Positions 56,201 to 64,000 are shown, numbered from the stretch's first letter. The stretch is DNA of 64,000 nucleotides from Symbiodinium kawagutii (GCA_009767595.1 VSDK01013725.1:332979-396978); one strand, 5' to 3'. Numbers and translations are program-made. Notes: a model not told the origin generated them from the sequence alone.

Positions 56201-59200
56201 AATGTAATCTAATGTACTGTAATGTAATGTAATGTAATGTAATCTAATCTAATCTAATGTAATGTAATGTATGCATGTATATGTATGTGCATACCTATCC
56301 AAGTATGCATAAATGTAAAAGTGTGGAACTGCGTGTGCACTAGATCTACGCATAGATATCGGGCCTCACGTAGAACACTGTATGATCAGTCTTGTGAGCT
56401 TGGAAGTGCAAAAAGTGATGTCAGAACGTGCTTTTTCACAAGATCATTAACGATTAACCACCATTCCTAACTATCAGTTGACTATATAATCTAAACCATT
56501 CCAAAGGATAACCAACCATCGTCAATCATCATCCACATCACGACAGCCATGGATGCCAGGATGCAATGCAAAAGGGCAAACTACAAAGACATAGAACAGC
56601 AGGAAGAGGACAGACCCCATGGTCCGAGTGAAGAGATCAAAGCGCTCACCTGAAAACATCACAAGTTTTCGCTATGATATTCACATAGTCGGTGCATGTC
56701 ATGGTATGAGACTTGGCCAATAGACACGCGTTGCGGAGCATGAGTTCTGACTGTCAGCGGCCAACGCTGGCTGGCGCTAGCTTCTTCCTCGAACGGTCGC
56801 ACACAATCGCGCAACACAACTCCTGTCAGCTGTTATCTGCTTGGCCACTCGCATAGCCTGTCTCCTTACTGGCTTGCCAGTGGGTCAATAAATAATCTGG
56901 ATGCTCAACAACGAGAACCATCCCCGTTGCAGCACCAAGAAGTCATTGAAGTGATGTCAAACACACCTGTTACACAGAGTTCGCCTATCAGCATCTATTT
57001 CCCCTCAGATGAATCTGAACATCGACAAAATCAAGGGGACCATCAAAAATTGACAGCCCAAATCACCAAAAATCTCCTAGATTCCTGTGTGTTCACCCAA
57101 AAATCACATGCGGGGGAACCCACCGAGGCGTTCGTTTCGGGTTGTTTCGCCGTGATAGCGACTGCCAGGTTGAGGCGACTCCCCACTACCCACCACTGCC
57201 TTGCCTAAAAATCCAGAAGTAGTGGTCAGACCTCAGCACTGAGCTGCGATGGAGCAGCTCCCTGCAGCAGGCTCTGTCTATGTATAGCTATGCCGCCTGG
57301 GGCGTTCTCAAGCCAATAGGGTCAAATCTCCAGTTTATGAACCATTTACAGTAATAAAATAAACCAGCCATGACTATGGGGCCCCCAATTTTGAGAAACC
57401 ACCGTATGGCTTTGTCAAAGCATCATACATGGTCAATTGTTCTTCTATGACACTATGAGTTACATCAGCTGTTGTATTGTCATGTCCATTTTCTGGTGAT
57501 ATCATTTTCGTTGCAAGGGATCTATATATGTAGATCATTTTTTGGGCCTAAGTTGGTGGAACTGTGTTCAAATCTTGATCCAGAGCCATTTGTCAACTTC
57601 TAGAAATAGCAGAGGATGAAATCACGTCATTCCCCAGCATGTCTCATCATACCAACACTCACCAACAGTTGTACTTACAGTATGTAACGCTCTGAATGGT
57701 TCCAGCAATGTGAAACAAGTACACGTGTTGTCCATTGATTTCATGGCGGGTTTTTAGCTCACTTCATGGTAGCTATGACTATAACGACTCTAGCTATATA
57801 TATATATATATATGTACCAGCAAGTATACACATAGGATATAGCTGGATATACCGCATTGACTTGCCAAAAATTGTCCCCAAGCTAGATCACACATACCAT
57901 GAAACGCATTGACTTCCAGAAGTGGGAGCATGATGTTTAAACCATTGTGATTGAATGCAATGTATCCATGGAGCATATAATCATAGCCAAATATACAACA
58001 GTTGATTGTGACAATGATCCAATCTAATCCATAAATAAAGCTAGCTACAGTATATGGCTGTGGGTCAAAACCCTTAGTCCCCCTGGTTCCCCTATCATTG
58101 ACCATTGTTTTCCCTATGAAACTGTTGGTGGAAATCCTCCATTAGTTGGTTGGTTAACTGCTTGACCCATAGCCATAGACCATTGTATAATCCAATCTTT
58201 CAATCAACCCTTGGTCACTCCTCACACTCAAGACGCCATGCAGCGCAGCAGCTTTTCAACAATGGGGTTCTACAATGTTCCACCAACACATCACAACTAC
58301 TTTGTGGTTTCTCAAAATAGGGGGTCCAAAAAATGGTTGGTTGATTACTATAAATGACTAGTAATGGATGATTGTGGGTACTCCTGTTGTGAGAAACCAC
58401 CACTGGTCAAAAGAACCACCCGTGGCGAATCTGCCAGTGCCATGGGGATTTCTTCATGCCGCGATATGCGAACTGCCGCATGGGTTGAACCCCGAACCTT
58501 CCAACAGGTCGAAAGTTCGCGTTCTCCGCTCCGAGCAGCCCAGGGCCATGTAGCGCGGTAGGAACACCGTGGCGGTGATGATCATGGCAATGGCAGCGCC
58601 TGCTTCCAGCCAGATCCCCGCGAGGCTTTGGTCCTTGTAGACCTGCGGCCGTCATCCAAGCTCCAGTGCGGTGGTTGCCACCAGCCATGCCAGCCATGCC
58701 ATGCCATCTGTTGATCATATCATCTGTTGGAAGAACAAGATCAATTGTCTTCGATTTTCAACTGGGGAATGGTTGTAGATTTACTGGTTCTCAGAGTGTA
58801 TGAAGGCAAAGTATGTAGGTATAATCCGCAAAACATGCGTAATTGTATACAATATACGTATAGAAAATATGTGTCAATCCAACGTTGGTTGTATGATCGA
58901 TCAAGAAAGTCATCCGTACCTCATCCGTACCCCATCAAAGCAAACGAGACAGGTGGGGGGCCTCCATAACCTGGAAATGGCGCTGAAGGAGAGAGCAACT
59001 TGGCAATGAACACCGTGAAACATGAACACATGGGGGTTTCTTAGAATGAGGGACCCCAAAAATAGTTGCTTTGTTGCTAGAAATTGTGAATAATAATGAA
59101 TGCTTTTGCTGCAACCCTGTGTTGGGAAACGCCCACATGAGCTCGTTGATTCTTGCCACCATAGGAAGCATCAGAAGACCATTGAGCTCCAGTAACATCC

Positions 59201-62200
59201 ATGAACCATCGTGGCAACACACACACACACACAAAACTGAATCAACAGAGTACGGATGATTGTTGATACAGAATGCAGGCAGGTAATAGCACGTTGCAAA
59301 CCAATTATCAACTTGTTGTGTAGTCGCCACAAATGCAAGACAAAAATGGCTATCATCCTATTTGCGTCAGGCGTGTGAAACCTCATAAAGCACAGGCTGG
59401 GCGCTACCACTGTTGCTGTATGCACAGGAGCCACAGGTAGCTTTCAAAACTGCAAAAAGGATGATGAATTCAGAGTGATTAAAATCGATGAACTAGTAGT
59501 GATTGTGGTTGTCATCACTGCTTATGAAATGTGACAACATCTTGTGACTGACCATGACAATGGTGAAGCCACTGAAAGAGATGATGGGAAGGTGCCCTTT
59601 GACCGGAGCCACCATTGATGGCTGCTGGTAGCTGCTAGCCAAGGTGAGTTGAGGGTTTCATCGTCACCAGGGCATGAAATCTCACTCTGACTGCTGCAAA
59701 AAGGAACTGGTTGAACTATGAAAGGTCTGACAACAGCATGAGCATGAGCACCCAACATGAATATTTGAATACAAACAGTTCATATAGTGCTACGATCTGG
59801 CAACATGTTTTCTTATCAATAAGCAATCCTAGCATGAGCATGGGAGAACTGCTCATCGGCAGTATCACCCGGCCATGGCCAGGAGAGGCTTCCACCACAT
59901 GTTTGTGCCTTGATTACTGCTATTCCACATGAAGTTGTCTTTTCTGGGAGGGTGGCGTTTTGGTAATTCTTGAGGGGTGGTTTCTTAGAATAGGGGTGCC
60001 CCCAAAATCATCCACTGTTAGTGGTTTATAGTGATAAACCAACCAGGTGGCTCCCTATTTTGAGAAACCACCAAATGCTCATGTGATATCGTATGTGAAG
60101 ACTCCTGCCACATACTATTTCAAAAAGAACAACAAGTCTATAAACGTCGAGACATCCCCTATTTTTGGTATATCACCTATTTTTGTTGGTTGTTATTCCC
60201 TATTTCTTATCATTATTCATGGTGATAACCCTATAAAAGAGTCATTATATTTATTTGTTTGGAAGTTTATAATTATCTCCTATAATTCTTTGGAATTAGA
60301 ACGAAACGAATAGTTATAACCTTATTATTCCCTATAATCATTATTCCAAACGAATCTCTTCACCAAAGAAGGCAGCCATTACGGAGACGCCCACGGCACC
60401 GTGCTGTTCAGACCCACTAGCTGCTCGGTGGAGAGATTGGTCAACCTGGTGCCCGCGGTGACCGGGGTGGTTCCGAACGAGGCCCCTGAGGATATCGGAT
60501 CCATGTTGAAGTTACAAGCTATTTGTAGATCAGGATGATAGAGATGATCATCCAAGCTGAGGCTTTATAGGATCTAAGTTGATTAGTTCTAGCTTGAGGC
60601 GGTTCTTGGCTGATCAGCTGACAGCTGGCAACTGAGAATCATGAGCATTGCAAGCTAGTTCTCAATGATAGAACCCCCAAAGCTTGATGATGATCTGACT
60701 ATGGGTCAATATTAACCAACAATAGTAAGCAACAATAGTAGGGGAAACAATGGTTAATGATGGGAACCAGGGGTACAGGGTTTTGACCCATAGCCATCTA
60801 CGAATTGTGTTTATCATTGGTTGACAGTGAACCACTGAACGAGTGGTCCTCTTCAAAATGGCGAAAAACGGCCTTCATTTTTTTTACAGTAACTTGTTGG
60901 GAGATCACATAGAATTGCCGCAGAGAACCATGTCAACCAATGTCTGAGTGGCAACGATCCCAAGAACCAACAGATTGGGCACTTCATGAGTAGCTCACAT
61001 GTGTTGATTCATGGAGTCCGTGAATACTTGCCTGTTTGCGATTGTGGGTTAAAGAAACTTACTTATTGGTTGGGCAATAACATTTTGCAAATGGCAAATG
61101 AAGCGCCATTAGTTCTTGACTGCTTGATAAGCTGTTGATGATCAACCGAAGTTGGCATGCAAACCAATGATCATCCATTATGTGTTTTTTCATGGGTATG
61201 CTGGTTTTCTGATGAACTATGATGATCCGAGTGATAAGCCAATACGCCCCATACACATTGCATGTGTGTTTAGATTGATTTCATGTCTGTAAAATATATA
61301 TTTATATACATGTGGTTACTTTACAGATCAACCAAAATAAGTACATACATATATATATATACCCATATATATATATATGTATGTATCCAAATATATACAC
61401 ATACATTGTAATTCTGCATACTTATGATCACCCACATTTGCATGAATCATACATAACAATACTATACAAACGCAAACATATGCCCACAAATGACACTAGT
61501 TGTGATATGTGACCGTCGTCATCTCGTCTCCGCAATAACGAAGCGTTCAGAACGGTCCCACAACAAGCACAACCGGGTGTTTGCGAAAGGTGGGTATGGG
61601 TCAAAATCATGAACCCCCAATATGGCCGTTTATATAGTGGAATCTGTTACAAACCAATGGTTTTGGGGGTACTTAATTTTGACCCACAACCAGGTGTTGC
61701 TCCCCACCTTGGTGAAAAAGGAACGCTGTCCATTCATGATGACCAAGAGATTCCGATTCTGAGGAGGGGGTTGTCCATAACTGCCTGGTGGTTTTCGATG
61801 ATGTGGGGTACCATCATTTGCATATTACCGGCAGTTGATGGTGAGCTGGTCCAAGCTAGCAACGGTGACCTATGTAGAGATGATGAACCAGGTGAAATCT
61901 TCTGGAAGTTGGCCATGCTCACATTGCCCAATATTTGCCCTGTGATTTCTGGAAATTACATCCCCCTGAGCGGCCCTTCTGTTGATTTATGGGTAATTCA
62001 TTTATTCATGGGTAATTATTTGGTATGCAATCTTCATGCATAAAAAGGCTTGCAAATGATTGCATGTTTGTGGCATCGTTCTATTCAGGTAACTCAGAGT
62101 TCAGTGATAGATTTGTCTAAACATAAACATGGGTGACCTCTCCCTGACTTTCTCGCAGTTACATCCGTTTCGTGACTGGCTGGGGCATATCCCATCTGAA

Positions 62201-62799
62201 TCCAAGCGATCATATAGAAACCCCAAAAGACCCAATCGATAGCCTAGTTGTCGGCTCAACGACTCTCAATTCTAGCATACCAGCCCATATCTTTGGGGGA
62301 TAGGGCATCCAATATGTTGTTCTGTCTTTCTTGAGATATGAATACAACATGTTCAACTAAATACATATATATCGAATGTCACAAACATGCAACACATGTG
62401 TGCAAAACTTAAAGTACGCGTGCAGATGTGTTGTATATATATATATATATATATTGCATATGAAAAAACACATCCAGGCATGCTTGTACAGATATGTTTA
62501 TATGTTTTACGTTTCAGAAGGTAAATGTTTCTTCAAATATGCCTATACGTCTCTGATCGTATATGTATTACTAAGTAATTATTGTATACTGTATATTTGA
62601 TTTGTCTCTATACATCCCCTAAAGTGTCCATTTAAAACCATCACGCACATTCCAGCTAAGTGCATCAATTGGAAGTTGCACCACTGTTCCCCGTTTCAAG
62701 CACAGGGTCTGTCTGGTCGTCCCAGGCACATGAGTGAGCCGGCAACGACATACCAGCGCAATGAACGACCCCCAGCAAAGTAGTCGTCTGCAGCACCAC
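38564..62799 (-). CDS. Sodium:solute symporter (SSS/SLC5 family, YidK/SglT-like), multi-exon gene
   Basis: This is a multi-pass membrane transporter expected to move a small solute (sugar, inositol or similar; the substrate is not readable) with sodium. Nineteen exons on the minus strand carry family blocks in the correct order: DDYFAGGRSL, LTNLSTEQLVGLN (core of TM2), VFLPRYM, ERFDLFTR, YALFGGLK, AVAVSDCLNGIGLLI, YYWSTNQVIVQRALAA, DEVYPELV, SSFNSALNSAATIFGLEIYK and FAAKFGFALGVV, then a last hydrophobic helix. Where neighbouring exons are both known, the splice phases agree. Donors include GT, GC and GA. Not located: the start codon with TM1, a short piece before RISAPF, and the piece between VLFAA and DEVYPELV. 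The substrate class and the exact ends are uncertain; the family assignment is firm. Coordinates span the first to the last exon found. Confidence 0.9.
39431..39604 (-). CDS. Symporter exon 18: last transmembrane helix
   Basis: Starts RPVPGLVVALLLVLALLILS, the closing helix of the family, and continues SLQLGSEGLFYGFW to FFMCQR. Reading on gives a TAG at 39,427-39,429, so this could be the last exon. A GT donor (GTAGGG) overlaps that stop and splices in phase to the block at 38,564-38,903. Confidence 0.88.
39646..39752. mobile_element. M1 element in a symporter intron
   Basis: Ends GGGTCTCAAGCCAGTTTGGG and CTCCTATTTTGAGAAACCAC. It lies 42 bases upstream (minus strand) of exon 18. Confidence 0.75.
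40150..40243. mobile_element. M1 element in a symporter intron
   Basis: A left end shortened to ACTCAAAATAGCGAAGCCCC pairs with TCCTCTATTTTCAGAAACCA. Confidence 0.65.
40741..40886. mobile_element. M2 fragments in a symporter intron
   Basis: Two right ends (ATTGACCCATAGCCATATAG and ATTGACCCATGGCCATGACT) with CCATTAACCATT-type core between them. Confidence 0.55.
40912..41047 (-). CDS. Symporter exon 17: PEAHVQRENALVEMSPWRRG
   Basis: The end of TM11 (CGVVCATYLPWLRRLF) is followed by PEAHVQRENALVEMSPWRRG. This is the typical cytoplasmic segment ending in (T/S)PW before the last helix. The acceptor is GCCTCAG. The GT donor leaves CG. Confidence 0.9.
41807..41887 (-). CDS. Symporter exon 16: EEKLHYFHTFFIAFIIS (TM11)
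   Basis: Encodes PRDLRFVPEEKLHYF, then HTFFIAFIIS. A histidine-rich start of TM11 (HxLHxxGxxFxxx) is typical for the family. In-phase joins on both sides give QFPAPRDLRF and IISLCGVV. Confidence 0.88.
42345..42565. repeat. Degenerate (TAATG)n array
   Basis: More than 35 five-base units of the form TAATG, TAATC or TAGTG, in a symporter intron. Confidence 0.9.
42894..43024 (-). CDS. Symporter exon 15: ISLPLVVIFLVG … FAAKFGFALGVV (TM10)
   Basis: Encodes NTIISLPLVVIFLVGICSS, then KPDAFAAKFGFALGVVAVIS. It matches the family pattern of PxxxxFLxGxxxKxxxxxAAKxGLxxG. The donor is GTGAGT. The acceptor CTCTGAG lies inside a degenerate repeat tract (43,020-43,520). Confidence 0.92.
43020..43525. repeat. 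Degenerate tandem repeat overlapping a splice acceptor
   Basis: Several decayed units share ATTCCTCAGAGCTG, CTGGACTGGATTT and TGCAAATGGCTTGTAAA. The first unit contains the acceptor of symporter exon 15. Confidence 0.65.
43776..43900 (-). CDS. Symporter exon 14: DASDKRIVNVS … VVAPLFERVDVIF (TM9)
   Basis: Begins DASDKRIVNVS, corresponding to the family's NASExxLVxVGR, and continues through a hydrophobic helix to APLFERVDVIFNFQQH. The donor is GA (GATACT), leaving GT for the next exon's G. Confidence 0.92.
44268..44520. repeat. 131-base minisatellite, two copies
   Basis: Two copies of a unit that includes GGGGACATGGGGTTTAGGGG and GTCTTTGTATGGAGGGGCAG, lying in a symporter intron. Confidence 0.85.
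44856..44987 (-). CDS. Symporter exon 13: SSFNSALNSAATIF (TM8)
   Basis: Encodes VMPLWSLGFFAAVLVGSV, then LSSFNSALNSAATIFGLEIY and KVYINK. The S-S-x-x-S-x-L-N-S-A-(A/S)-T-x-F block includes the serine/threonine residues of the Na2 sodium site in the family. The donor is GA (GACATG), giving YINK-DASDKR across the junction. Confidence 0.95.
46105..46216. mobile_element. M3 inverted-repeat element
   Basis: TGCTGGTTGGTGGTTTCAAT to TTTGAAACCACCAACCAAT. Confidence 0.75.
46310..46427. repeat. Imperfect inverted repeat
   Basis: GGTTATACCAATTATTCTAG and its inverse CTAGAATAATGGTTACAACC flank about 65 bases in a symporter intron. Confidence 0.6.
46742..46783 (-). CDS. Symporter exon 12: DEVYPELVKS
   Basis: Encodes VPRNDEVYPELVKS. 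The family shows DxAYPxLVxxVLP before TM8, and this exon is in phase 0 with VMPLW of exon 13. The donor is GC (GCCACT). The preceding exon, with the KLLxP…PG segment, was not found. Confidence 0.8.
47160..47385. repeat. (AAGT)n/(GAGT)n/(CAGT)n tetramer array
   Basis: A block of four-base units ending AGT, interrupted and drifting between AAGT, CAGT and GAGT. Confidence 0.9.
47688..47797. mobile_element. Inverted-repeat element, TCTGTGCCAAGCCAT ends
   Basis: TCTGTGCCAAGCCAT at the left and ATGGCTTGGCACAGA at the right are perfect inverses; the next bases (GACGGGTAACC/GGTTGCCAC) also pair partly. Confidence 0.75.
47974..48076. mobile_element. M1 element in a symporter intron
   Basis: Ends TGTGGTTTTTCAAAATAGAC and CCCCAAACTGGCTTGAGAAT with the core CCCCCAAATCATCC. 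Confidence 0.65.
49130..49248. mobile_element. M2 inverted-repeat element
   Basis: TGGCTATGGGTCAAGCAGTT and GGGTTTTGACCCACTGCCA as ends, core AGGGAAAACAATGGTTAATG. Confidence 0.85.
50466..50555 (-). CDS. Symporter exon 11: YYWSTNQVIVQRALAA (TM7)
   Basis: Encodes VYYWSTNQVIVQRALAAR, then SLADGQKGVLFA. The W-x-T-N-Q-x-x-x-Q-R-x-L-A-A-(K/R) block is the most conserved stretch of the SSS family. The acceptor is CGGCTGAG. The end is either a GC donor after TTCGCT or a GT donor at GTGTTC, 14 bases earlier. Confidence 0.93.
52021..52048 (-). CDS. Symporter exon 10: NLTGLFLTN (start of TM7)
   Basis: Encodes NLTGLFLTN and ends at a GT donor in phase 0, joining YYWSTNQ in the next exon as in the family (TGLxxxNxxYWxTNQ). 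The start is after CTCAG; an earlier in-frame AG would start the exon at 52,071. Confidence 0.75.
52873..52905 (-). CDS. Symporter exon 9 (probable): RISAPFTVVLP
   Basis: Encodes RISAPFTVVLP before a GT donor. Family members have a segment like NxIxAPxxxVLPW just before TM7. The true 5' boundary may lie up to about 50 bases upstream. Confidence 0.55.
52970..53004 (-). CDS. Symporter exon 8 (probable): AFIGGGTQ loop
   Basis: A 35-base block encodes TQNAFIGGGTQ between a TTTGGCAG acceptor and a strong GTAAGC donor. The phase matches exon 7. A glycine run is usual in this loop of the family. The block is small, so the support is moderate. Confidence 0.55.
53222..53282 (-). CDS. Symporter exon 7: AVAVSDCLNGIGLLI (TM6)
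   Basis: Starts right after a GCCACAG acceptor and encodes AVAVSDCLNGIGLLIVGPLT. It continues exon 6 directly, giving GGLK-AVAVSD, the family's conserved GGLxAVxxSDxLxG. The GT donor (GTGAGG) leaves A. Confidence 0.93.
54009..54158. mobile_element. Diverged M3 element
   Basis: TAAGCCATCCCAAAAAATAT at the left, CAATCAACCAACCATG inside and AAAACCTCCAACCAGT at the right, with an insertion near TGCTGCAGTCGAC. Confidence 0.5.
54749..54843 (-). CDS. Symporter exon 6: NIFDLQSLPLW … YALFGGLK (TM5)
   Basis: The exon encodes NIFDLQSLPLW, then SISAIIGTFGACYALFGGLK. The family has GxxYTxxGGLxAVxxTD at this place. It ends at AAG followed by the GT donor GTGGGC, phase 0. Confidence 0.93.
55195..55224 (-). 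CDS. Symporter exon 5: 30-base exon ALAIRHLAE
   Basis: A 30-base exon encodes GALAIRHLAE and completes the family motif LYxGALALxxIF across two splice junctions. The acceptor is TATACAG. The donor is GC (GCTGAT), leaving A, which with GA from the next exon gives Arg. Its small size means the call rests on phase and motif fit on both sides. Confidence 0.8.
55998..56272. repeat. Second (TAATG)n/(TAATC)n array
   Basis: About 50 units of the same pentamer, with alternating blocks of TAATG and TAATC, in another symporter intron. Confidence 0.9.
56557..56649 (-). CDS. Symporter exon 4: ERFDLFTRTM … PFALHPG (TM4)
   Basis: The exon encodes ERFDLFTRTMGSVLFLLF followed by VFVVCPFALHPG. It matches the family segment RFDxxTRxxxSxLFLLxYVxxxLPFxLYPG. 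The acceptor is TTTTCAG. The donor is GC (GCATCC), leaving G. Confidence 0.92.
57299..57403. mobile_element. M1 element in a symporter intron
   Basis: Ends GGGGCGTTCTCAAGCCAATA and CCAATTTTGAGAAACCACCG. Confidence 0.65.
58055..58175. mobile_element. M2 inverted-repeat element
   Basis: TGGCTGTGGGTCAAAACCCT and ACTGCTTGACCCATAGCCA as ends; inserted in the opposite direction to the copy at 49,130. Confidence 0.85.
58303..58402. mobile_element. M1 element in a symporter intron
   Basis: Ends TGTGGTTTCTCAAAATAGGG and CTCCTGTTGTGAGAAACCAC. Lies about 96 bases downstream of exon 3 on the transcribed strand. Confidence 0.75.
58498..58642 (-). CDS. Symporter exon 3: VYKDQSLAGIW … FLPRYM (TM3)
   Basis: The block begins VYKDQSLAGIWLEAG, continues through a hydrophobic helix to FLPRYMALG, and ends TRTFDLLE. 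The family shows YKxGLA…EW…FLPxYL…TPxFLE at this point. The acceptor is CCGCAG and the GT donor leaves G, which pairs with GT from the next exon to give DLLEGERFD. Confidence 0.92.
59976..60073. mobile_element. M1 element in a symporter intron
   Basis: Ends GGTGGTTTCTTAGAATAGGG and CCCTATTTTGAGAAACCACC. Confidence 0.75.
60400..60445 (-). CDS. Symporter exon 2: LTNLSTEQLVGLN motif
   Basis: The 46-base exon encodes LTNLSTEQLVGLNST, the most diagnostic block of YidK/SglT-like symporters (sodium-site region of TM2). It starts with G after a CACCAG acceptor and ends at a GT donor in phase 0. It joins VYKDQSLAG in the next exon without a gap relative to the family. Confidence 0.92.
60697..60797. 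mobile_element. M2 inverted-repeat element
   Basis: GACTATGGGTCAATATTAAC and GGGTTTTGACCCATAGCCAT as ends. Confidence 0.8.
61587..61692. mobile_element. M2-like element with its own core
   Basis: Ends GGGTATGGGTCAAAATCATG and TTAATTTTGACCCACAACCA resemble M2, but the core (AACCCCCAATATGGCCG) resembles M1. Possibly a chimera. Confidence 0.5.
62730..62799 (-). CDS. Symporter exon 1 found: FAGGRSL motif and start of TM2
   Basis: The minus-strand translation contains DDYFAGGRSLRWYVVAGSLM. This is the family signature of an acidic or serine residue, then D-Y-F-x-x-G-R, followed by the start of TM2. The exon begins after an AG at 62,800 (an internal AG allows a later start, near 62,788). It ends at a GT donor (GTGCCT), leaving AT; the first G of the next exon completes Met. 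Confidence 0.85.
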
Positions 62800-62963
62800 C
62801 TACCGGTCGGGAGCTGCCTGACTTTGCCCCAGGGATTTTGTTCAACCGACTTTACCTTCACTCTTCAAAGCAACCAAATATAACATCGAATATGAACAAA
62901 AACAGAAGAAGCATAACCACATCTGACATCATATAAGAATTTCAACACGGCAGAAGCCACTAC

Positions 62964-63023
62964 CAAAGGGAAAACCAAAAACCACAGACCACCCGTTCTT
63001 TGAAGGACTCAAATTTGGGGCAA
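62964..63023 (-). CDS. Candidate N-terminal exon of the symporter (part of TM1)
   Basis: A minus-strand block reading NGWSVVFGFPF ends at a GT donor (GTAGTG) that leaves one base. That phase fits the next exon at 62,730-62,799. It is hydrophobic and in the right place for TM1. It is too short to hold the whole helix and the linker, so another exon would still be missing. It could be chance. Confidence 0.25.
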
Positions 63024-63164
63024 CTGTGTAAATCCGGCCGATCAGCGATGTGAAAAGTTTAGTTGTGCAAAACCAGCGGTCTCAGCTTATACGCTGGACG
63101 CATCTTTGCGGATTCATGCGGATTCATGGAATGTGTTTTTAGCTGATGCATGCGTATCATCTAT

Positions 63165-63258
63165 GTGGGTGTTTCTTGAAATAGGGGACTCAAAACATAG
63201 CTGGTTTCTTACTAATGATCAGTGGTTCATATTAGACGCCTATTTTGAGAAACCCATG
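63165..63258. mobile_element. M1 inverted-repeat element
   Basis: Ends TGGGTGTTTCTTGAAATAGG and CCTATTTTGAGAAACCCATG. Confidence 0.75.
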
Positions 63259-63323
63259 TACAGTATATATATATATATATGGGTACGTCAGAAAATAAGG
63301 AGCCCTTCCCGGAATGTTTGTCT

Positions 63324-63381
63324 AGGGGGTATGGTTCGGGGGTATGGTTCGGGAGTATGGTTCGGGGGTATGGTTCGGAAT
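63324..63381. repeat. GGTATGGTTCGGG tandem repeat
   Basis: Four units of about 14 bases. Two more units occur at 63,856-63,882. Confidence 0.9.
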
Positions 63382-63574
63382 GTGTCAAACCCATGATCCA
63401 CGCAACAAATGAATAATGGGATAGCCCATGTGGGAATCGAAAACCAGCATCACCCCAGTTTGGCATGCATGAGTTTCCATGTTACCAAGGGTGAGTTCTT
63501 CTGTTGAAGGTCATCATTATCCGCCATCTGCACGCAGGGCCGAGGCTTCCCCAGCGTGTTGCCTGTAATTTTTC

Positions 63575-63601
63575 TACAAAACAAAACAAAACAAAACAAA
63601 G
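63575..63601. repeat. (CAAAA)n tract
   Basis: Five units of AAAAC in a row. Confidence 0.9.
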
Positions 63602-63924
63602 CAAGATTGTAGGAAATTAGGCGTTCTGAATGGACATGCTCTAGGTAGACAGCACCAGGATTGATGGTTTCTTATTAATCATCCATGATTGCTGGTTCAT
63701 TCCTAGTCCTATTCACCCATTATTGATGGTTCCTTCGTACTCGTCCACGGTTGAACATTCACTGTTTTTACTATCCAACGATGACTGATGGATTTGTTTC
63801 AATTCTCCTTTATTGCCTCGCAGCTCTGAATGGGCGCTCACAAAATACAGGTTGGAGGTATGGTTCGGGGTATGGTTCGGGACAGATTTTTTTCCCAACC
63901 TGAAAGCGAAAGTGTCACAATGCA

Positions 63925-64000
63925 GCAGCGGCAGCAGCAGCAGCAAAGAAGCAGAAACCGCAGCAGTAAGCAGCAAAAACAGAAGCAGCAGCAGACGAAA
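63925..64000. repeat. CAG-rich simple sequence
   Basis: Repeated CAG/CAGCAA units at the right edge. They create an apparent Leu-rich reading frame on the other strand that should not be taken as a gene. Confidence 0.8.

Larger units (their letters stand above)
63050..64000. other. Right edge, mostly repeats
   Basis: One M1 element (63,165-63,258), GGTATGGTTCGG repeats, a (CAAAA)n tract and CAG-rich simple sequence at the very end. The first exon of the symporter may lie here, but it was not recognised. Confidence 0.45.

Noticed and set aside
59553-59615. A block reading HLPIISFSGFTIVM, first taken as TM1 of the symporter
   Set aside because: The TM2 motifs were later found upstream at 60.4 and 62.7 kb, so this block is out of order.
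61609-62043. A 144-codon plus-strand frame
   Set aside because: It begins inside an M2-like element and shows no family likeness; it lies in a minus-strand intron.
1-64000. Bacterial-type features: operons, CRISPR arrays, insertion sequences, tRNA or rRNA genes
   Set aside because: None is visible. The repeats are short inverted-repeat elements or simple sequence, not regularly spaced direct repeats, and no cloverleaf or rRNA signature was recognised.

Overview
The window looks like nuclear DNA from a dinoflagellate, most likely a Symbiodiniaceae-type alga. This is inferred from the sequence. There is no bacterial gene packing, no operons and no ribosome binding sites. Coding sequence lies in very short exons (28 to about 340 bases) separated by kilobase introns. 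Splice donors are a mix of GT, GC and GA. All recognisable genes share one strand. Short terminal-inverted-repeat elements are scattered every 1 to 2 kb. I found the genes by chaining short conserved peptide blocks whose splice phases match, because no single open reading frame shows them.

Three genes can be supported, all on the minus strand. (1) At 5,191-20,313 there is a UbiA-superfamily membrane prenyltransferase; nine exons were found and its 5' end was not. (2) At 27,604-35,327 there is a gene I do not recognise, seen as a chain of convincing coding blocks. (3) At 38,564-62,799 there is a sodium:solute symporter (SSS/SLC5 fold, YidK/SglT-like); nineteen exons were found, covering most of the transporter from the segment after TM1 to a C-terminal tail. 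Two or three linking exons of genes 1 and 3 were not located.

The rest is introns and intergenic DNA crowded with non-autonomous elements. Family M1 has ends reading GTTTCTCAAAATAGGGG, with more than 25 copies. Family M2 has ends reading TGGCTATGGGTCAA, with about 12 copies. Family M3 has ends reading GGTTGGTGGTTTCAA, with about 11 copies, and it starts GT/GGT and ends CCAG. Several smaller inverted-repeat families are also present. Most introns contain at least one copy. Some copies make up much of a short intron or sit within about 10 bases of a splice site, which raises the possibility of introner-like behaviour. There are also simple-sequence arrays (pentamer, tetramer, ATC, GGTATGGTTCGG), a 131-base minisatellite and a 70-base assembly gap at 15,473-15,542.

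The transporter and the prenyltransferase are both multi-pass membrane proteins, but nothing in the sequence links their functions. Their shared strand fits the unidirectional gene arrays known in dinoflagellates. No tRNA, rRNA, CRISPR array, spliced-leader relic or bacterial-type regulatory site was seen.
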